22,803 bases of DNA, taken from assembly GCA_051859825.1 (NCBI GenBank), contig JBHYFA010000048.1, positions 1-22,803 of the forward strand, in the 5' to 3' direction. The notes under the pieces are model-generated. The model was not told the origin of the DNA, did not search any database, and saw nothing but the letters and a program-made list of their open reading frames with translations. The DNA is from CSBr16-58 sp051859825 (GTDB lineage: Bacteria > Bacteroidota > Bacteroidia > Flavobacteriales > Schleiferiaceae). Positions 7,452-15,167 of the stretch are shown here, piece by piece. Position 1 is the stretch's first letter, and the number at the start of each line of letters is the position of its first letter. Position numbers and translations under genes: made by a program.

Positions 7452-8405
7452 ATGCCAAGAAAAATCAAATTTATCGGAAACATGTCGGAACTAGGCGCCG
7501 GAACACGCGGTGCTAGTTTAGGACTCGATGCGATGAAGATAGCCTCATTTTCATTGAATAAAAACTTTTTTCGCAAGTACAAAGTTGAGCGCATTGCCAA
7601 CCTCAACGATTTGCTTTTTGAAGATATCAAAACCAATACTGCTAAGCGTTTGGATAGTATTGTGGTGATGTACGAACGCATTCGCCATATCGTAGCTCGG
7701 CATTTGAGCGACAATCGTTTTCCCATTGTCATTGCCGGTGACCACAGTAACGCTGGTGGAACCATCGCCGGAATTAAGGATGCTTATCCAGACAAGCGCT
7801 TGGGGGTGATTTGGATAGATGCCCACGCCGACCTTCATTCACCCTATACCTCGCCTTCGGGTAACGTTCACGGAATGCCATTGGCTACCGCAATTAATGA
7901 GGATAACATTGATTGTCAGCAGAAAAAGCCCAATGCCGAAACACGTAAGAACTGGGATCTCATCAAGGGTGAAACCCAACGTGTTCGTCCTTCCGATTTG
8001 TTTTTTGTGGCCGTTCGCAGCACCGAGAAGCCGGAAGAGTATTTGATGGAAAAATACCAAATTCCTAATGTCAAGGTGCCGGAGTTGACCAAGAATGGTG
8101 CAGAGAAAGTGGCGGAAATGGCCCTCGATCATCTTAAAGACTGTGATCATATTTACGTTTCTTTCGATGTGGATTCTCTTGATTCTACCATCTCCAAGGG
8201 AACAGGTACGCCCGTGCCGGGTGGTCTGAGTGAGGAGCAAGCCACCCAACTTTTGCTTTCCTTGCTCAAGAGTCCAAAAATCGTATCATTAGAATTTACC
8301 GAAATCAATCCCGTATTGGATACCAAGGGAAATGTGATGGCCGAAACCGCTTTTCGCATCCTAGAAAAATGTACCAATCAAATCGAAAAAACGCTTCAAT
8401 CCTAA
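7452..8405 (+). CDS. Arginase (ureohydrolase family)
   Basis: Arginase hydrolyses L-arginine to ornithine and urea at a binuclear manganese centre. The 317-residue protein keeps all six metal ligands: His98 in AGDHS, Asp123/His125/Asp127 in WIDAHADLH, and Asp239/Asp241 in SFDVDSLD. The loop TSPSGNVHGMPLA (133-145) and GTGTPVPGGLS (250-260) fit arginase better than agmatinase or formiminoglutamase. EFTEINP at 281-287 supplies the late active-site Glu. There is an insertion of polar residues around 150-180. The TAA is followed immediately by the ATG of argS (TAAATG, no gap), so both are made from one message. Substrate assignment is from motifs; a related ureohydrolase activity is possible. Confidence 0.85.
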   Translation: MPRKIKFIGNMSELGAGTRGASLGLDAMKIASFSLNKNFFRKYKVERIANLNDLLFEDIKTNTAKRLDSIVVMYERIRHIVARHLSDNRFPIVIAGDHSNAGGTIAGIKDAYPDKRLGVIWIDAHADLHSPYTSPSGNVHGMPLATAINEDNIDCQQKKPNAETRKNWDLIKGETQRVRPSDLFFVAVRSTEKPEEYLMEKYQIPNVKVPELTKNGAEKVAEMALDHLKDCDHIYVSFDVDSLDSTISKGTGTPVPGGLSEEQATQLLLSLLKSPKIVSLEFTEINPVLDTKGNVMAETAFRILEKCTNQIEKTLQS

Positions 8406-10178
8406 ATGGAAGATTTAAAAACGCACCTCACAGAGGCCGTATGTATTGCAATAGAAAAACTTTACGGTAAGGAAGCCGTTCCTGCCAAAATCGATTGGCA
8501 AATTACACGTAAGGAATTTGCCGGAGATCTAACCCTCGTCGTTTTTCCCTACACACGTTTTAGCAAAAAAGGCCCGGAGCAAACCGCCGAGGAAGTCGGA
8601 CAAGCCATCGCCAGTCCGTACCTGCAAGGTTTCAACGTGGTCAAGGGTTTTCTCAATTTGGAAATATCAAAAAGCTACTGGCTAGAGTCGTTTTTAGCCA
8701 TAGAAAAATCCGAAGATGTAGTAAGCAAAACCGCCAACCCGGTGGGAGTGATGGTGGAGTATTCTTCGCCTAATACCAACAAACCCCTGCACCTCGGACA
8801 TATCCGAAACTGCCTGCTTGGCTGGTCGGTAGGGAATATCCAAGAAGCTGTAGGAAACAAGGTTACCCGCGTACAGATCATCAACGACCGCGGAATTCAT
8901 ATTTGCAAGTCGATGGTGGCTTGGCAGCGCTACGCCAATGGTGAAACCCCAGAATCAGCCGGGATGAAAGGCGATCACTTGGTGGGTAAGTACTACGTGG
9001 TATTCGACAAGCACTATCGCGAGGAAGTAGCCGAACTCGTGGCTCAAGGCGCCTCTGAAGATGAGGCCAAGGAAAAAGCCTCTATCATGGTGGAAGCCCG
9101 TGAAATGCTGCGTAAGTGGGAAGATGGCGACAAGGAAGTGGTGAATCTTTGGAACACCATGAATTCTTGGGTGTATGCCGGCTTCGACGAGACCTATCAG
9201 CGTTTGGGCGTGGCCTTCGACAAAAACTACTACGAAAGCAATACCTACAAGTTGGGTAAATCTATGGTGGAAGAAGGCTTATCTAAAGGCATTTTTACCC
9301 GTCAAGATGATGGCTCGGTGTGGATCGATCTTACGGAAGAAGGTTTGGATAGAAAGATATTACTGCGCAGCGATGGTACTTCGGTGTATATGACTCAAGA
9401 TATGGGTACCGCCGTGCAACGCTTTGAAGATTACCCTATTGAGAAACTCATTTACACGGTAGGAAACGAGCAGGATTACCATTTTCAGGTGCTCTTTGCC
9501 ATTTTAAAGAAAATGGGCTATTCCTGGGTGGATGGACTCTTCCACCTATCCTACGGAATGGTTGACCTACCTACGGGCAAAATGAAGAGTAGGGAAGGCA
9601 AGGTGGTTGATGCCGACGATTTGATCACCGACATGGAAACCACCGCCGAGCAGATGACCAACGAACTTGGTAAGGCCGATGGCTTGGGAGAGGAAGAAAA
9701 GAGAAAACTCTACTACCAAATCGGGATGGGTGCATTGAAGTACTTCATTCTAAAGGTCGATCCCAAGAAGCGAATGACCTTCAATCCTGAAGAGTCTATT
9801 GATCTACAAGGGAATACCGGGCCGTTTATCCAGTACACCCACGCGCGTATTCAGTCGCTTTTGCGCAAGGGAGGCGAATTGAACACCACCTTTTCCGGAA
9901 ATATCGACCTTCTCGATGAAGAAAGAGAGCTCATCAAGTTTATGATGCGCTATTCGGAAGTGGTGCATCAGGCGGCCAAGGAAAACAGTCCTGCCTTGAT
10001 AGCCAATTACGCCTTCGACTTGGTGAAGATGTACAACGGCTATTACCAAAATTTCTCCATTCTCCGCAATGAAGATACGAATGTGACCGCTTGGCGCTTG
10101 ATGCTTTCCGGCTACACGGCACGCATTATTCGTCATGCTTTAACCATGTTGGGGATTGAAAGTCCAAATCAGATGTAA
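8406..10178 (+). CDS. argS: Arginyl-tRNA synthetase ArgS
   Basis: ArgS is the class I synthetase that charges tRNA-Arg. The 590-residue protein has an N-terminal Add1-type domain (1 to about 100) and the HIGH signature as HLGH at 129-132, within SPNTNKPLHLGHIRN. The KMSKS-type loop is KMKSR at 392-396, unusually recognisable for an ArgS. A DALR anticodon-binding domain ends the protein (about 470-590, with HARIQSLLRKGG and ARIIRHALTMLGIESP). Length is normal. It starts at the base after the arginase stop codon, so it probably relies on translational coupling or reinitiation. A sugar aminotransferase gene follows after 21 bp. Confidence 0.96.
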   Translation: MEDLKTHLTEAVCIAIEKLYGKEAVPAKIDWQITRKEFAGDLTLVVFPYTRFSKKGPEQTAEEVGQAIASPYLQGFNVVKGFLNLEISKSYWLESFLAIEKSEDVVSKTANPVGVMVEYSSPNTNKPLHLGHIRNCLLGWSVGNIQEAVGNKVTRVQIINDRGIHICKSMVAWQRYANGETPESAGMKGDHLVGKYYVVFDKHYREEVAELVAQGASEDEAKEKASIMVEAREMLRKWEDGDKEVVNLWNTMNSWVYAGFDETYQRLGVAFDKNYYESNTYKLGKSMVEEGLSKGIFTRQDDGSVWIDLTEEGLDRKILLRSDGTSVYMTQDMGTAVQRFEDYPIEKLIYTVGNEQDYHFQVLFAILKKMGYSWVDGLFHLSYGMVDLPTGKMKSREGKVVDADDLITDMETTAEQMTNELGKADGLGEEEKRKLYYQIGMGALKYFILKVDPKKRMTFNPEESIDLQGNTGPFIQYTHARIQSLLRKGGELNTTFSGNIDLLDEERELIKFMMRYSEVVHQAAKENSPALIANYAFDLVKMYNGYYQNFSILRNEDTNVTAWRLMLSGYTARIIRHALTMLGIESPNQM

Positions 10179-10199
10179 TCGAAAATACGAATTTTATTT

Positions 10200-11363
10200 A
10201 TGGAAAAACCAAAAATCTGGCTCTCGAGTCCGCACATGGGGCCTAACGAGCAAAAGTTTGTAGATGAAGCCTTTGCTACCAACTGGGTAGCACCCGTAGG
10301 ACCACACGTCAACGATTTTGAAGAAGATATTCGCAAATTTACCGGTGCGCACGCGGCGGTATTGTCTAACGGAACTGCGGCTATTCACCTTGGATTGGTG
10401 TTGACGGGTGTGGAGAGAGATGATTACGTGCTCTGCCAAAGCATGACGTTTTCGGCTTCGGCCAACCCAATCTACTACCAAGGAGCCATTCCGGTGTTCA
10501 TTGATAGCGAAAGAGAAACCTGGAATATGTGTCCAAACGCGCTGCGCGAGGCCATCGAAAAATGCATCAACGGACGCTTAACTCGTCCGGATGGAACGTC
10601 ACTGCCGGCAAAGAAACCCAAAGCCATCATTCCGGTGCATCTTTACGGAATGCCGGCAAAGATGGACGAGATTATGCGTATTGCTCGGGAATACGATATT
10701 CCTGTGGTAGAAGACGCCGCCGAGGCATTGGGAAGTCATATCGACGGAAAAGCTTGTGGCACCTTTGGTGATATTGGTGTTTTGAGTTTTAACGGCAATA
10801 AAATCATCACCACCAGTAGTGGAGGAGCATTGATTTCCTCCAATGTGAAACACGTGGAAAAAGCCCGTTTTCTCTCTACTCAAGCCCGCGATGCGGCGGT
10901 GCACTATCAGCATTCCCACATTGGTTATAACTATCGAATGAGTAATGTGCTTGCGGGTATTGGTCGCGGACAAATGCAGGTTTTACCGGATAGGGTTGCC
11001 GCCAGAAGAAAAAACTACGAGCGCTACTACAACTTATTAGGGGGAATTGAAGGACTCGAATGGGTACACGAGCCTGAAGGATATTTCAGCAATCGTTGGT
11101 TGAGCACGATTTTATTTCATCCCGATGCTTGTGGAAAATCACGTGAAGATATTCGTTTGGCTTTGGAAAAAGAAAACATCGAAGCTCGACCTTTGTGGAA
11201 ACCCATGCACATGCAGCCGGTATTCGAAAACTGTCCGTACGTAGGCGGAAAAGTAGCCGAAGAACTCTTCGATATCGGCTTGTGTATGCCTAGCGGAAGT
11301 AATCTCACCGACGAAGATTTTGAGCGTATTTTTGAGGTCCTGCGTAAGGAATTTAATCTCTAA
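10200..11363 (+). CDS. DegT/DnrJ/EryC1/StrS-family sugar aminotransferase (PglE-like)
   Basis: This is a 387-residue PLP-dependent aminotransferase. Family members convert a nucleotide-linked 4-keto (or 3-keto) sugar to the amino sugar. The PLP lysine is Lys201 in SFNGNKIITTSSGG (196-209). EDAAEALGS at 171-179 holds the Asp that contacts the pyridine nitrogen, and SNGTAAIHLGL at 56-66 binds the phosphate. The SFNGNK motif resembles PglE, the UDP-4-keto-sugar aminotransferase of bacillosamine synthesis, more than AHBA synthases. The next gene is a PglD/NeuD-type acyltransferase 3 bp away, the natural partner that acetylates the new amine. No sugar dehydratase is present in the window, so the keto-sugar must be made elsewhere. 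The exact sugar is unknown. Confidence 0.88.
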   Translation: MEKPKIWLSSPHMGPNEQKFVDEAFATNWVAPVGPHVNDFEEDIRKFTGAHAAVLSNGTAAIHLGLVLTGVERDDYVLCQSMTFSASANPIYYQGAIPVFIDSERETWNMCPNALREAIEKCINGRLTRPDGTSLPAKKPKAIIPVHLYGMPAKMDEIMRIAREYDIPVVEDAAEALGSHIDGKACGTFGDIGVLSFNGNKIITTSSGGALISSNVKHVEKARFLSTQARDAAVHYQHSHIGYNYRMSNVLAGIGRGQMQVLPDRVAARRKNYERYYNLLGGIEGLEWVHEPEGYFSNRWLSTILFHPDACGKSREDIRLALEKENIEARPLWKPMHMQPVFENCPYVGGKVAEELFDIGLCMPSGSNLTDEDFERIFEVLRKEFNL

Positions 11364-11366
11364 GCT

Positions 11367-11957
11367 GTGATCGATATTCAAGATGTTATCATTTACGGAG
11401 CGGGAGGCTTTGGGCGTGAAGTGCGTTCCATGCTTCCTCGAAGCTCTTTTTTGGGATTTGTAGATGATTATCAATCAGGCGTATCGGGGGATTCTGAATG
11501 GTTGGCTCAATCTTCGGAGCGAAACGTAATTATTGCTTGCGGCTCAGGAATAACCCGTAAGCAGATGTTTGAAAAGATATCTTCCGCAGAGCATTTATTC
11601 CCTTCAATCATTCATCCCTCGGTTATTTTTCAGGATAAAAAATCAACGCATATTGGCAAAGGCGCGGTGCTGTGCGCGGCTAGTATTTTTACCTGCGATA
11701 TAGAAATTGGAGACTTTGTGGTGGTCAATCTCAACTGCACCATTGGTCACGATGTTGTTCTCGAATCCTTTGTCTCACTCATGCCCTCAGTAAACCTCAG
11801 TGGGGGAGTGGTTGTTGAAGAAGGAGCGTATTTGGGAAGCAATGCCACCGTTTTGCCTGGACTTCGCATTGGTGCAAATGCCATTGTTGGTGCAGGTGCC
11901 GTAGTTACCAAAGATGTGCCTGCCGGTGCTGTTGTGAAAGGTATTCCGGCGCGATAA
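11367..11957 (+). CDS. PglD/NeuD-type sugar acyltransferase (left-handed beta-helix)
   Basis: This is a 196-residue protein starting at GTG. Residues 1-80 form a Rossmann-like substrate-binding domain (VIIYGAGGFGREV at 7-19). Residues 90-196 form hexapeptide repeats of a left-handed beta-helix, ending in VTKDVPAGAVVKGIPAR. His128 in NCTIGHDVV matches the catalytic His of PglD. The expected reaction is acetyl-CoA-dependent N-acetylation of the amino sugar made by the preceding aminotransferase. O-acetylation (NeuD-like) is the main alternative. It sits 3 bp after the aminotransferase and 9 bp before aroB. Substrate is inferred only from pairing. Confidence 0.87.
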   Translation: MIDIQDVIIYGAGGFGREVRSMLPRSSFLGFVDDYQSGVSGDSEWLAQSSERNVIIACGSGITRKQMFEKISSAEHLFPSIIHPSVIFQDKKSTHIGKGAVLCAASIFTCDIEIGDFVVVNLNCTIGHDVVLESFVSLMPSVNLSGGVVVEEGAYLGSNATVLPGLRIGANAIVGAGAVVTKDVPAGAVVKGIPAR

Positions 11958-11966
11958 ACGTTTAGC

Positions 11967-12992
11967 ATGCAAACAACCATTCTACATTCCGCTCAAGCCG
12001 ATACCTGGAGAATGAGCGAGGCATTTACGCACTACGATAAGGTCGTATGCGTTACGGATGAGAATGTTTTTGTCAAGGTTTTTCCCGCTCTTGCGTGGCT
12101 TGAGAGCCTCCCCGTTCTCGTTTTGCCCGCCGGAGAAAAGTTTAAGAATCAGGATAGCCTAAATTCTATTTACCAATTTTTGGCCAATCAAGCTTGCGCC
12201 CGATCATCGCTTTTGCTGTGCGTGGGCGGAGGGGTGATTACCGACTTGGGCGGCTTTGCGGCTTCTACCTACATGCGCGGTATCGACGTGATTCATTTGC
12301 CCACTACCGTACTGGCAATGGTGGACGCGGCAATTGGTGGAAAAACGGGCTACAATACTTCCTGGGGTAAGAATATGCTGGGGAGCTTTTACGCACCCTT
12401 AGCCGTTTGGATCTATCCCGAAGTACTGAAAACCTTGCCGCCTGAGGAGTATAATTCAGGACTAGCAGAAGCGTGGAAAACAACGGCGCTCATGGATGAA
12501 AACCTATTTCATGAAATGAGCAATGAGCCCTATCCAGAAGATTGGATCAGTAGAGTAGGGGAATTGAAAAATCAATTGGTAAGCACCGATTTTAAGGAGA
12601 AAGGCAAGCGGGCGTGGTTGAATTTTGGACACACAATCGGACACGCCATCGAGCATTTTCTTTTGGAAAAATCCGAATTTAAACTCTTGCATGGTGAGTC
12701 CATCGCTTGGGGGATGTTGGTGGAACTGGATATTGTCCACGGCAGGGAAAATGCGCTTTTTAAATGGCTTTTCACACGGGTAAATGAGCTATTCCCTCAA
12801 CCTTATATTTCCGCTGAAGATATTCCCGAACTAGTGGATATTTTGAAGCAAGACAAAAAGAATTCCCACGAGAAAATATTTTTGGCCGTCCCGAAGGGGA
12901 TTGGTCGTGGTGGTGAAGTGGTGGAGGTAGATGAAGAGCGTATTCGTACGACTTTGGTTTCCTGGGCAAAATACTGGTGTAATGACCGTTGA
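11967..12992 (+). CDS. aroB: 3-dehydroquinate synthase AroB
   Basis: AroB is the second enzyme of the shikimate pathway. It converts DAHP to 3-dehydroquinate using NAD and a divalent metal. The 341-residue protein has the NAD-binding GGGVITDLGGFAAS (87-100), the phosphate/NAD loop LPTTVLAMVDAAIGGKTG (111-128), GLAEAW with Glu168 as a likely metal ligand, LNFGHTIGHAIE (218-229) and LHGE (241-244) with further metal histidines. It is slightly shorter than usual, mainly between residues 185 and 215. It overlaps aroA by 11 bp, which supports a true shikimate role rather than a secondary-metabolite cyclase. Confidence 0.93.
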   Translation: MQTTILHSAQADTWRMSEAFTHYDKVVCVTDENVFVKVFPALAWLESLPVLVLPAGEKFKNQDSLNSIYQFLANQACARSSLLLCVGGGVITDLGGFAASTYMRGIDVIHLPTTVLAMVDAAIGGKTGYNTSWGKNMLGSFYAPLAVWIYPEVLKTLPPEEYNSGLAEAWKTTALMDENLFHEMSNEPYPEDWISRVGELKNQLVSTDFKEKGKRAWLNFGHTIGHAIEHFLLEKSEFKLLHGESIAWGMLVELDIVHGRENALFKWLFTRVNELFPQPYISAEDIPELVDILKQDKKNSHEKIFLAVPKGIGRGGEVVEVDEERIRTTLVSWAKYWCNDR

Positions 12993-14211
12993 GCTACACA
13001 AGCAAAGTCCAAGGTGCATCGGGCGTTACGAACTTCCCTTGTCGAAGAGTGAAGTGAATCGCTGGTTGGTTTTGCAATACCTCTTTCCTGAGACTTTGCG
13101 CTTAACCGAACTTTCCACCGCCCAGGATAGTCAATATCTCGCTCAAGCCTTGACAACGTTTGATGATGCTACGGACATCGATTGTGGAGCTGCGGGTACA
13201 GTATATCGCTTTCTCACGGCATTGGCAGCGGTTCGGCCGGGAACGAGGGTGCTTCGTGGTACAGCCCGACTCATGGAGCGACCGATTTCTCCACTGGTCA
13301 ATGCCCTGAGAGATTTGGGTGCCGATATTGAATATGTTGGCGAAAATGATTGCGGTCCGTTAAAGATTCGTGGAAAAGCACTTTCCGGTGGTGAGGTTTT
13401 TTTAGATAATACCACGTCGAGTCAGTTTGTGACCGCCCTCATGCTCATCGCTCCTACCTTTCCCGAAGGTTTGAAAATTCGTCATAGGGGTTTGGGAACT
13501 TCCGCTTCGTACATCTATATGACGGCTTTGATTTTGGAAAAAATGGGCGTGAAAGTCAAGGTGAATGCGGAAGCTATCGTAGTGAATCATTTTTCGGGTA
13601 GAAAAGGCCCGTCGGAGATTACCGCCGAAGCCGACTGGAGCGCCGCGAGTTATGCCTACGGAATGGCGCTTCTGGCTGACGAAGTGGAAATGTATTTGCC
13701 CGGTTTGCGCCTCCCGAGTTTTCAGGGCGATTCTAGATTGGTCGAATATTTTGCGCATTTTGGAATTGAGAGCATATACACCGGAGGAGGCGTACGCATT
13801 CGCAAAACCAAAGCATCAGTAGTCTTGAAACACCCGGTAGAATGGGACTTCTCCGACACACCCGATTTGGCACAGGCCTGTATTGTGGCACTGGCAGCAT
13901 TCGGACAAGCTTTTCAAATAAAAGGATTGCATACCCTTCCCACCAAAGAAACCGACCGGCTCAAAGCCTTGCAAACTGAACTGGTGAAGTTTGGCTTACA
14001 CTTAGAGATTGATAATCGCAGTTGCCGCTTTGACGCCAAAAGCTCCTTGCAGCCCCACGGTCTTCCCCTTTCCACCTACGAAGATCATCGCATGGCTATG
14101 GCCTTGTCTATTTTATCTATGAAAACACCAATCCGTATAAAAGACGCGGAGGTCGTAGGTAAATCGTTCCCAGGCTTTTGGAAGTCATTTTTTCGTTTGT
14201 CGGACGTATAG
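12982..14211 (+). CDS. aroA: 3-phosphoshikimate 1-carboxyvinyltransferase (EPSP synthase) AroA
   Basis: AroA condenses shikimate-3-phosphate with PEP to EPSP. With the ATG at 12982 it has 409 residues and overlaps the end of aroB by 11 bp. An earlier in-frame ATG at 12931 would add 17 unrelated residues lying within aroB. Signatures are LPLSKSEVNR at 19-28 (Lys22), DCGAAGTVYRFLTA at 67-80, TSSQFVTAL at 145-153, DFSDTPDLAQ at 289-298 (catalytic Asp), PTKETDR at 320-326 (PEP-binding Glu) and YEDHRMAM at 366-373. In the PEP/glyphosate loop, the position of E. coli Pro101 is Phe77 (YRFL). The loop form differs from E. coli and may be typical of this phylum. Confidence 0.93.
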   Translation: MTVELHKQSPRCIGRYELPLSKSEVNRWLVLQYLFPETLRLTELSTAQDSQYLAQALTTFDDATDIDCGAAGTVYRFLTALAAVRPGTRVLRGTARLMERPISPLVNALRDLGADIEYVGENDCGPLKIRGKALSGGEVFLDNTTSSQFVTALMLIAPTFPEGLKIRHRGLGTSASYIYMTALILEKMGVKVKVNAEAIVVNHFSGRKGPSEITAEADWSAASYAYGMALLADEVEMYLPGLRLPSFQGDSRLVEYFAHFGIESIYTGGGVRIRKTKASVVLKHPVEWDFSDTPDLAQACIVALAAFGQAFQIKGLHTLPTKETDRLKALQTELVKFGLHLEIDNRSCRFDAKSSLQPHGLPLSTYEDHRMAMALSILSMKTPIRIKDAEVVGKSFPGFWKSFFRLSDV

Positions 14212-14222
14212 CATTTAATACA

Positions 14223-14252
14223 TTGTACATTCGCAATTAAAATATACCTTTG
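14223..14252 (+). promoter_or_regulatory. Promoter of the ppx-glycosyltransferase unit
   Basis: TTG (14223-14225), a 19-bp spacer and TACCTTTG (14245-14252) match the Bacteroidota -33/-7 consensus. The ATG of the Ppx/GppA gene follows 22 bp later. It separates this unit from the arginase-to-aroA run, although read-through from aroA is possible because no terminator is evident between them. Confidence 0.7.
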
Positions 14253-14273
14253 ACGGAGTAACAAACTTTTAAT

Positions 14274-15164
14274 ATGCAGATTACCAAGCTAGCCGCCATT
14301 GATATAGGTTCAAACTCCATTCGTTTGCTCATTTCCAATGTGATAAAGTACCAAAAGGAAACCCATATCCGTAAGAGTCAGCTTGTTCGTTTACCCATTC
14401 GTCTTGGAGTAGATAGTTTTGTGAAAGGAAAAATTTCCAAATCAACACGTGAAAAACTGCTCAATGCCATGCAGGCTTATGCAGGTATTATGAAAGTTCA
14501 CGAAGTAAAAAAATACCGCGCTTGTGCTACCAGTGCCATGCGCGATGCCTTGAATGGAGATGAAGTTAGACATAGCATTTGGTCAGAAACGGGAATCGAT
14601 ATTGAGATTATTGATGGACAAGAGGAGGCGCGTTTGATTCTGGCTAATGATTTTTTGCGCAACCTCATCAATGAAGGTCGAGATTTTTTATACGTGGATG
14701 TAGGTGGTGGAAGTACCGAAATTACGGTGTTTAGAAACGGACAAAAGGAGGTGGCGCATTCGTTTAATATTGGCACCGTTAGGCTGCTTTCGGGTATGGT
14801 AACCAATGCCCATTGGAACGAAATGCGCGATTGGATTATGTCGAATTCTGATTCACTTGTACAGCCCGTTATGGTGGGTAGTGGCGGTAACATCAACCGA
14901 ACACTGAAAATGGCCAGTAAACCTTCGGGCAGCGCACTTACCCTAGAGTATTTGGAGCAACAGCTCGATTTCCTTTCTCGTTTTACGCAGGAAGAATTGG
15001 TGGTGCGCTTGGGCTTAAATACGGATCGAGCCGACGTAATTACCCATGCTCAGCGCATTTTTATCAAGGCCATGCAATGGTCGGAAGTAGAAAGGATTTA
15101 TGTTCCCAAAATCGGTCTTTCCGACGGTATCGTTCGCGACCTTTACGAATCATCCATCCGTTAA
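14274..15164 (+). CDS. Ppx/GppA-family phosphatase
   Basis: Members of this ASKHA-fold family hydrolyse polyphosphate (Ppx) or pppGpp (GppA). The 296-residue protein has the phosphate-1 loop AAIDIGSNSIRLLI at 7-20, the catalytic-glutamate segment DGQEEARLI at 114-122 (Glu117), the phosphate-2 loop VDVGGGSTEI at 141-150, and a glycine-rich GSGGNINR motif near 203-210. It is a short form, about 300 residues, covering only the two N-terminal domains and lacking the C-terminal HD-like region of E. coli Ppx (about 510). Whether it acts on polyphosphate or pppGpp cannot be decided from sequence alone. A glycosyltransferase follows after 3 bp. Confidence 0.88.
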   Translation: MQITKLAAIDIGSNSIRLLISNVIKYQKETHIRKSQLVRLPIRLGVDSFVKGKISKSTREKLLNAMQAYAGIMKVHEVKKYRACATSAMRDALNGDEVRHSIWSETGIDIEIIDGQEEARLILANDFLRNLINEGRDFLYVDVGGGSTEITVFRNGQKEVAHSFNIGTVRLLSGMVTNAHWNEMRDWIMSNSDSLVQPVMVGSGGNINRTLKMASKPSGSALTLEYLEQQLDFLSRFTQEELVVRLGLNTDRADVITHAQRIFIKAMQWSEVERIYVPKIGLSDGIVRDLYESSIR

Positions 15165-15167
15165 ATC

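Noticed and set aside
7452..8405. Agmatinase or formiminoglutamase instead of arginase
   Set aside because: The SGNVHGMPLA loop and EFTEINP segment fit arginase better, although only an assay would settle the substrate.
10200..12992. DegT aminotransferase plus AroB as an aminoshikimate/AHBA-type antibiotic cluster
   Set aside because: The PLP-lysine motif SFNGNKIITTSSGG is of the sugar aminotransferase type, a PglD-like acyltransferase lies between them, and aroB overlaps a normal aroA, so ordinary shikimate synthesis is the simpler reading.
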